Shown one piece after another: positions 56,901-64,000 of a stretch of DNA of 64,000 bases. The stretch's first letter is position 1. Every line of letters starts with the position of its first letter. Origin of the DNA: Septoria linicola (lineage: Eukaryota; Ascomycota; Dothideomycetes; Mycosphaerellales; Mycosphaerellaceae); assembly GCA_024114885.1 (NCBI GenBank), contig CP099426.1, forward strand, positions 2,170,001 through 2,234,000, in the 5' to 3' direction. The notes below the pieces were generated by a model. It saw nothing but the letters and a program-made list of their open reading frames with translations, had not been told where the DNA came from and ran no database searches. Made by a program: the position numbers and the translations under genes.

Positions 56901-59677
56901 TCTATTTATTAGTTTGTTACTCCTTACCTACTAAGGCTATACTCTTATATCTATATATACTATAGCTCTATATCCCTATATCTTAAGGTAGGAGACTATT
57001 AGTTTAATCTTATTAAAAGCTTTATTAGGTAAGAGCTTAAATCTTTTAATATTAGGTCTATTTAGAAGCTTGTTCCTTATATATATCTATACTTTAAGGG
57101 CTTCTAGCTAAAACTTAATAGGTATCTTACTTTCTTCAAGCATTGCTCTAATAGAGGCCTCTAATATTTAGATAGACCTCTTAACTACTCTATTCTAGAG
57201 TGAATTATAGGCCTTAGTTAGTTTAAAGGTAATTCTAAAGTCCTTCTCCTACTATTTAATCAAAGTAGTAATCTCTCTAGTATTGTTAGCCCTTATAGAC
57301 TTAAGGAGTACTACTAACTACCTTTCTACCTTAATCCTCTAGTTCTAAAGAGTAGTTAGTATATCTAATCTAGCCTTAAGTAGAAATGCTTATTTCTTTC
57401 TTAAGAAGTTATTAATAATCTTAAGCTACTATATAAAACCTTTTACTAATAATAGTAATAGTCTATAGATATCTACTAATATAAGGGCTAGTCTTTTAGG
57501 TCTTTTCTTAATAGACTTACCTAGGTGTTTCTTTATCTTACCTATTATATAGATCCTATACTTATACTCTTCCTAGTTAGGGATTAGAATTCTTTCCTTT
57601 AGGTTAGTAACTTTATAAAGGTTTAAGAGTAACTCTCTTCTAAAGTATATAAATCTTCTATACTATAGCTTCTACTATTTCAGATCCTTCTCTAATAGGG
57701 CAGTATAGGCATTATTAACCTCTATAGGATTATATAGTAAGTAATATAACTTTTCCTATAGGAGAGGTAATATCTTACTAATAAATAGAACACCTCTAAC
57801 TAGTTTAGTCTTTATAACTGTTTAGCTATCTAGGGAGGTAAGAGTGAAATTAGGCTTCTAGACTCTAAATTGCTTACTAAACTAATCCTATAATATAAGA
57901 TTTACTTTAAGATTAGGAACAAATAGTACCCTATTAAGTAGAACTTCCCCTCCTAAGATTCTCTTTATCTATACTAGTCTAGAGTAGGTTATATAGAGGT
58001 ATCCTCCTCCTACCTTAATCTATACTTTCTTCCTTAGTAGCTTTACTAATCTAAAGAAGGATAGTTAGTTAGTTATATAGGATAAGGTATAGGAATCTAA
58101 GAGCTATTCTTAGAGTAATAACTTACCTTTAGCCTTAATTATAGAATAAGCTAACTTATCTTAGTTATTATCTTCTAATAGGGAACTATTATTGCTTCTA
58201 GAACTAGAGTAAGTTCTAGAATCAGAACTAGAACTAGACTCCTAGGCTAAAAATCCTTTCTTTAAAAGCTTTCTAGACTTTTCTATCCTCTAAAGCTACT
58301 TGCCTATTTTCTAGATAACCTTCTTTAGCTTATTATATAATAATAACTTATAGACAGCTTTCTTAATATGTCTAGTATTCCTTAGTAAAGAGGATCTTCT
58401 AACCCTCTCTCTAAGGAATAATCCCTAAGGGTCCTTCTAGTTCTTAGTACTATTTCTCTACTAGGACAGTTTCTTAGTAGTAGGGAGGTTAGGACAATCC
58501 TTTAACTAGTGCTTCCCTTTCTTATAGAGCTAGTATATTAGTAGAGACTTTCCTTAGTAGGGCTGCCTAGAATAGAATATAGCTAGACCTATATCTATCT
58601 TATCTAGATTGTCTCTTACCTCTTAGGACTTAAGTAGAAGGAGAATAGTGTCTATATCTAAGGATAGTTAGGTTATAATAGTATCCTTAGCTACTTAGTA
58701 TAATATAGGTAGGGACTATAGGAGATATTTTAGCCTTTTCTCTTAGCTCTAGTAGTAAGCTTCCTAAGGATTAATCTTAGTAATCCTCTTACCTAGGCCT
58801 CTAAGGTGTCTCTATACTTCCCTAATTATCTTATTAGGTAATATCCTAAATATAACAAACTACTTAATTAGACCTATAGTATAGGACTTTAGGACTCTAT
58901 TATACTTATTCTAGAGAATTACCTATATCTTAGCTACTAGTATAGTAATATACTATATCTCTAGCTCTATCTTATTATCTTTACTAATACTATATCTAAT
59001 ACTAAACCTATATACTATATTGTCTTTTAAGAAGTATTGATTCTAAGTAATATATATCTAGAGACTAGTATCCTACTAAACTATATATAGGTTCCCTCTA
59101 ATAATTAGTTAGCTAATTGCCTAGAACTAGTCCTTCCCTTCTAGCTTGTCTATCTATAGCTTAAACTATCTCTTCTAGTTAGTTCTGTCTAGGATTAGAA
59201 TCCTTTAGCTCTTCTTGTCCTCTTAGTCTATTATAGAAATAGGTGAATAGAATAAATAATTAGTAGAATGCTTTAGACTAGCTAAGGATTCTAGAGAAGA
59301 GTAATTTCTTATAGTAGGGAGACTAGCTCTAAGGGATAGGGATTCCTCGTATTTAGGAAATTACTAAGACTTAGATCTTTCTCTCTTAGTAGAGTTTCTA
59401 TTACTAGGTAGTAGGAAGGCTAAGTAGCCTCTTCTAACTCTAGTAATACTAGGTACAATAGTAGAGAACTAGGTAGGTATTAATAAAGTAGAAACATACT
59501 ACTATCTTATAGAGATCTTTACTAACTTATATACTACTAGGTACAAACTAGCTTCGTTAGTAATATAGTTAGGGAAACTTCTAGGCCCTAAATGTTTTCT
59601 ATAAACTATAAGGGATATAAGTAACCTGTACTAACATAGGTTACTCCTATTTAGTATACAAACCTAGGCTTATAACC

Positions 59678-59954
59678 TATTAAAAGTAGAGAGCGTATTA
59701 TATACTATATAATGTTAAGGAGGGTATAGCGTAGTAAAGAAGAATAGGGGATTAATCTTGAACTAACTTATATATATAGTATAGTAGTAATATGCTAGGA
59801 ACTAAATATAAAGTTAATTAAGTTAGTTATCTAAGAAGAGAAGAAAGAGAAGCAAGATGTACCTCTTACTAAGCCTTAGGTAGATGCCTTAGGCATCTAG
59901 AACTATGCTTAGAAGTCTATATCTAGACTAACTATCTAGGATACATTCTTAATA
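59678..59954 (-). repeat. right LTR of Copia-C
   Basis: This 277-bp partner of 53658-53934 is followed by the duplication ATAAG (59955-59959). Confidence 0.88.
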
Positions 59955-62170
59955 ATAAGGACTTTAAATTAGAAGTATATAACGAAGGTAGTAGAGACGT
60001 CTAGTAGTTATACGAAGTAGTAAAGAAGTCTACCTTAAGACTAAACTCTAAGTTTAAGGCTAGAGAAATAGTAGTCTATAAAGGCTGTAAACTAGTAAGC
60101 GTCGATAATATTACTACTAGTATATAAGACCTTGTAATTACTACGATTCGTCGACTTAAAGAAGGAGGCCTATAGCTACTACGCTCGTTAATAGGATAGT
60201 AGGTAAAGTCTTACGATTACGACTATCTATATATTCTAAGTCCTACTTATAGCTAGGAGATTTCGATTAATTTAGCTACGATAGATAACGAGTTAATAAT
60301 CGAGGCCTATATAGCGATTACTCTAAAGATTTTAGGTTATTAGATATATAGGCTTGAAGGCTATATAGCTACAAACTACGAGTACCTATAGTAGTTCGAG
60401 ACTAAGAGCTTAATATATAGAGATCTAAAGACTAGTATTATATACTATAGAACGCCTCGCCTAGGTATAGAAAAGATATAGTACTACTAGGACAAGGAAC
60501 TACTAAAGCTATTCGTATTAATAGAAGTATTAGAGTAGCGCTATAGAAAGATTAATCTTGAAAATGTAGATCGTTTATTAACGCTAAGAGCGAGCTAGTA
60601 GAGGATAGCGAATAAGGTAGCTAGTATCGATAGTCTCGTTAATATCGACTAAGTCGCTTCTATTATATAGGAAGATTAGAACGATCTAATTAGCGCCTAC
60701 GTAGCTAGAGATAGCGCGAAGACAAAGTAGAACCTAAACCCTTCTTGTCTAGTTAGAAGATAGCTAATAGGAGTATAGAAGTAGATTACGACCTAGGCTA
60801 TAGCTATAAGAACCTACGCTTATCGTTACTCTTATATTAAAGAGGTTAAAGATAAAAACTAGCCGGCTCCTTACCTTATAGATATAGAGGAGTTAGAGGA
60901 TTCTTAAACTTAGAGACGTAATAACGATAAGATCGAGGATAAGTAGATATACGACTACCTAAACAGTCTACTAGTTCTAGTCGCTCCTACGTATACTTAA
61001 AAGTAGAAGAAGGCTAAGGAGCCTCTAAAGACTAAGCGTATAGATAACTACCTTCGAGCTACGTACGCTAATAATAACGCTAACGTCTTCTAGATAGATA
61101 AAATACTCGAATCTAAGATCTAGTTAAGCTTAGTAGAGATTATTCTCTATAGCGAGCGAGCGTCGTATTTCTTATAGAGTCGTGTTCTAAACGATACAGA
61201 TCTATAAGAGAAGCTTAATAAGCTCTATATAAAGAAACGTATAAATAGAGATAGTAGAGCTAAGATTAGCGTATATTCCTTACTATCTAAAGCCTTCTAC
61301 GATATAGTAGAGGAGCTAATAAAAGCTGTTTTAGCGACTAATATTAAGGCCTTCTAGGCTACTACTATAGTAATTAATATAGTGAAACCTAGGCCTACTT
61401 CCGAGCTTTACGAGTAGATAGATAATATTCTTCTATTATTTAATAATATCTATTAGATTATTCTAAGTATCTACGTGCCTATAAAGTATAGACCTTAAAT
61501 AATAGCTTATAAGTCTTTAATCGACGAGGAGGCTAAGTTAATAATTATACTAATCGAATACGTTCGAAAGCTTTAAGTCGGTATAACCTCTCTTAGTAAT
61601 ATTACTATAGAAGGAGTTAGAGGCAAGGTTACTTTCGTTAGGTACTACCTAGAGGTATTAATCGATACCTTTAGCGTAAGAGTTACTATACTATTTCTAG
61701 TCTTACTAGTAAATAGCTTGATCTTGCTTAGCTAGCTATAGGCGTAGCGAGTACGCCTAGCTTCTAAGAACTACGATAATAGCTCTTAGAAGAGCTTAAT
61801 TAGTACTCTAGACAGCTATATTATTATATTTACTAGTTTTAATAGCCGTAGTAATATATGTACTATAGAACAAGTCTTAGGAAAAGCTAGAGTACTAAGG
61901 AACTAGCTCTAGTCGACGGCACGAGTTTAGTAGGAGCTCTAATACGTATATCGCGTTAAGATTTAATAGAAGTCGGTATCTAAACTCTAACTTTTAGTAA
62001 TTACTAGCTAAAGAATATAGAGTATACTATCGAGGACTCTAGATCTTATAATAGTAAGGAGTAGAGAGAGGGATTATAAGCTTTTTAAGCTTCTACTACC
62101 CTTTCTATATAAGGTTTAGTAGTTAGAGATAAAAACTCTACTTAGGAGAGTTAGCTAGTAGAACGTTCTA

Positions 62171-62195
62171 TAGTTACCTTTTTAAACGATAATTA
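62171..62195. repeat. diverged 25-bp palindrome in second Gypsy-1 copy
   Basis: Counterpart of the copy at 16193-16217, located within the pol region and with the same changed bases in the left arm. Confidence 0.55.
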
Positions 62196-64000
62196 TATTA
62201 TACCTCCTATACTATACTTTAAACTATACTAGTAGTATAGATAGATAAGCGATTAGTACTAGTGTTCGTTTATAGTTACTAACAGCTCTAAACTCCTAGA
62301 GAATCAAGTCTTTAACTACCTTACGTAGTAGTTATCGTATATAAAGGTAATCTACTTTAGGGACTATTTTATAGTAGACTTAATTAGATAAAGTACCTCT
62401 CTACGATAGTAGCTCGAACTATTAAGATAGGTCAATTATAGCTAGACTTAAATATAGTATAACTATCTTATAGTAGCGGCTATTAAAGGTAACGTTACTA
62501 AATTCAGCTAAAATAGCCGACTTAAGAAGCTTTTACTAGCTACTAGTAAAGCTAAGCTAGCTTATACTAGCGAGCGAGACTTATACTAGGGTATTAGGTA
62601 CAGTTTTAAAGATACTATACTAGTATCTTAATCGAGCTAGAGTTCGAATTACGAGAGCGAATACTTGATAATTGCCTATAGGAAGATTAGAGAGGCGGAG
62701 CTAGCTATCTAAGAACCTAGACTCTACGACGAGGTTATCTCTAATTAAGTAGACGATAAGCTTAGCGAAGAGACGTATATTATCTCGGCTACTATTAATA
62801 TAGTAGTAGAGAGAGCTCGTAATAAAGAAGCTATAGGGTAGTAGAAGCTAGATAACTATATTAGCGCCTATATTCTTTATAAGCGAGTTACTAATAAGAT
62901 TAAACCGGTAAATATAGATATTACTATAACTAATAGGTCAAACCCTAGTAGGTTAAAGGACTAGCGACGGACTTGTATTAAGAAGGAAGTAGCTATACTA
63001 CCTAGTACTAGATCTTATAATAGTAAGTACCTAACTAAGAGATTCTTAGCGATCGAGCCTAGATTATAGCTTACGCCTAAACGGCTTATAAAGTTCAAAC
63101 CTAGTATAGAACTACTACTAAAGGAGCTAGATTTATTATACTATATACTAAGGAACCGAGAAGCTACCTTTACGTAGGACTTTACGTATTTAGGCCGAAT
63201 TAATCCTAATATTACTCTACTATAGAAGATTTAGACAGTTCCTTACGAGCTATAGTAGTATCTAGGCTTCAAGCTAAACCTATCGCTATAGTATATAGTA
63301 GAAGATATACTAAGATAACGAATCTAAGCTAGAACTCTTAAGCTATACTACGGTACCTATCGAAATCTATACTTTCTTATTAGTAAGAAGATAGAGGTAG
63401 GTAAGCTAAAGAAGTATTAATTAATTAACGTAGCTTAGAAGTTTAATCAAGTTACTATAAGAGATTCGAACTTACTATTCGACGCTAAGGGTTTCTCTAA
63501 GGACTTTACTAGTTACGCGCTAGCCTCGTTAGTTAATATCTTCTCTAGATATAACTAAATCCTACTCGATAAATTATATAGAGACCTTATAGGCTTTGAT
63601 TTACTACTAGGCTTGTTATAGTAGATAACGTTACTATAAGGAGCTATAAATTCTGTTACCTAGTTCGTTTATATTATTAATCAAGTCCTTATAGAGTATG
63701 TCTCGTATAAGGTATAGCCGTTCCTTAATAATATTAGTATTAAAGAGCCTAAGACGAAGTACGATAGTAAAAAGGTTAAACCTAGCCTCTACTATTACGT
63801 TATTAAATATATTATAGCTATAGACGACGTTCTCTATAATATAGAACGAGCTAATATAACTATAGCTTTTAATAAACTATAGCTCTATTACGAACAACTA
63901 GTAATCGTTAGTTACCTTACTAGTATCGATAGTCGCTATCTAGACTTTATAAGAGTAGTAAAGATTAAGAAATAGCCGACGCTAGAAAATTAGAAGGAGG

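Larger units (their letters stand above)
53658..59954 (-). mobile_element. complete Ty1/Copia-type retrotransposon Copia-C
   Basis: The element is 6.3 kb, with two 277-bp LTRs and a 5-bp duplication, ATAAG (53653-53657, 59955-59959), inside the second Gypsy-1 copy. The empty site is visible in the first Gypsy-1 copy. The minus-strand order is gag with a zinc-knuckle-like block near 58.5 kb, integrase, then reverse transcriptase near 55.2-55.9 kb. It retains visibly more TpG and CpA than Copia-A at matching positions, so it has been through less RIP and is younger. Frames are still broken by stops. Confidence 0.88.
51741..64000 (+). mobile_element. second Gypsy-1 copy, split by Copia-C, runs off right edge
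   Basis: This is collinear with 12063-17980 once Copia-C (53658-59954) is removed. The gag, protease and start of reverse transcriptase are readable with RIP stops. The interruption point corresponds to about 13977 of the first copy (TAATAAG then GACTTT). The window ends within reverse transcriptase, so the integrase, downstream frame and 3' LTR are not seen. Confidence 0.85.

Overview
The window is nuclear DNA of a filamentous ascomycete (Pezizomycotina). The evidence is short introns of about 48-71 bp with GT..AG ends and CTRAY-type branch sites, a Zn2Cys6 regulator, fungal-type VMA8, SYF1 and MEP genes, secreted cysteine-rich and NTF2-like proteins, and transposons heavily mutated CpA->TpA on both strands, the signature of repeat-induced point mutation (RIP). 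A dothideomycete is my guess only.

The layout is two-speed. Gene island 1 (1-9171) holds, left to right: the N-terminal part of a probable hybrid histidine kinase leaving the left edge (minus); a Zn2Cys6 transcription factor (plus, one intron, possible C-terminal frameshift); a convergent flavin amine oxidase pseudogene with two frameshifts and a stop; an 81-residue secreted 8-cysteine protein; a long cysteine-repeat gene broken by a TGA; and intact VMA8. Gene island 2 (39836-50264) holds SYF1, a secreted Gln/Asn/Gly repeat protein with an NTF2-like domain, a six-exon MEP ammonium transporter, and a broken Thr-rich surface-protein relic. Housekeeping genes are intact; the likely accessory genes are those carrying lesions.

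Between the islands (about 9172-39835) is a nest of RIP-degraded elements that can be ordered by target-site duplications. An old element with an integrase-type core (minus) was entered by a Ty1/Copia element (9873-36158, TSD CTATA). That was entered by a Ty3/Gypsy element (Gypsy-1, 12063-32046, TSD about AATAT), and that by a second, opposite-strand Ty3/Gypsy element (Gypsy-2, 22169-28891, TSD CTTAG). To the right of island 2 (50265-64000) a Fot1/pogo transposase gene was entered by a second Gypsy-1 copy, itself entered by a visibly less mutated copy of the same Copia family (53658-59954, TSD ATAAG).

The least explained features are: a 52-bp imperfect inverted repeat on the two gene-side flanks of the central nest, in the 5' regions of VMA8 and SYF1; a long readable sense frame downstream of the Gypsy-1 integrase; an antisense frame downstream of the Gypsy-2 integrase; and a 25-bp palindrome repeated at four places inside Gypsy-1. 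All translations of the RIP region are by eye, reading TAA/TAG as mutated CAA/CAG. Domain names there are pattern recognition, not search results.
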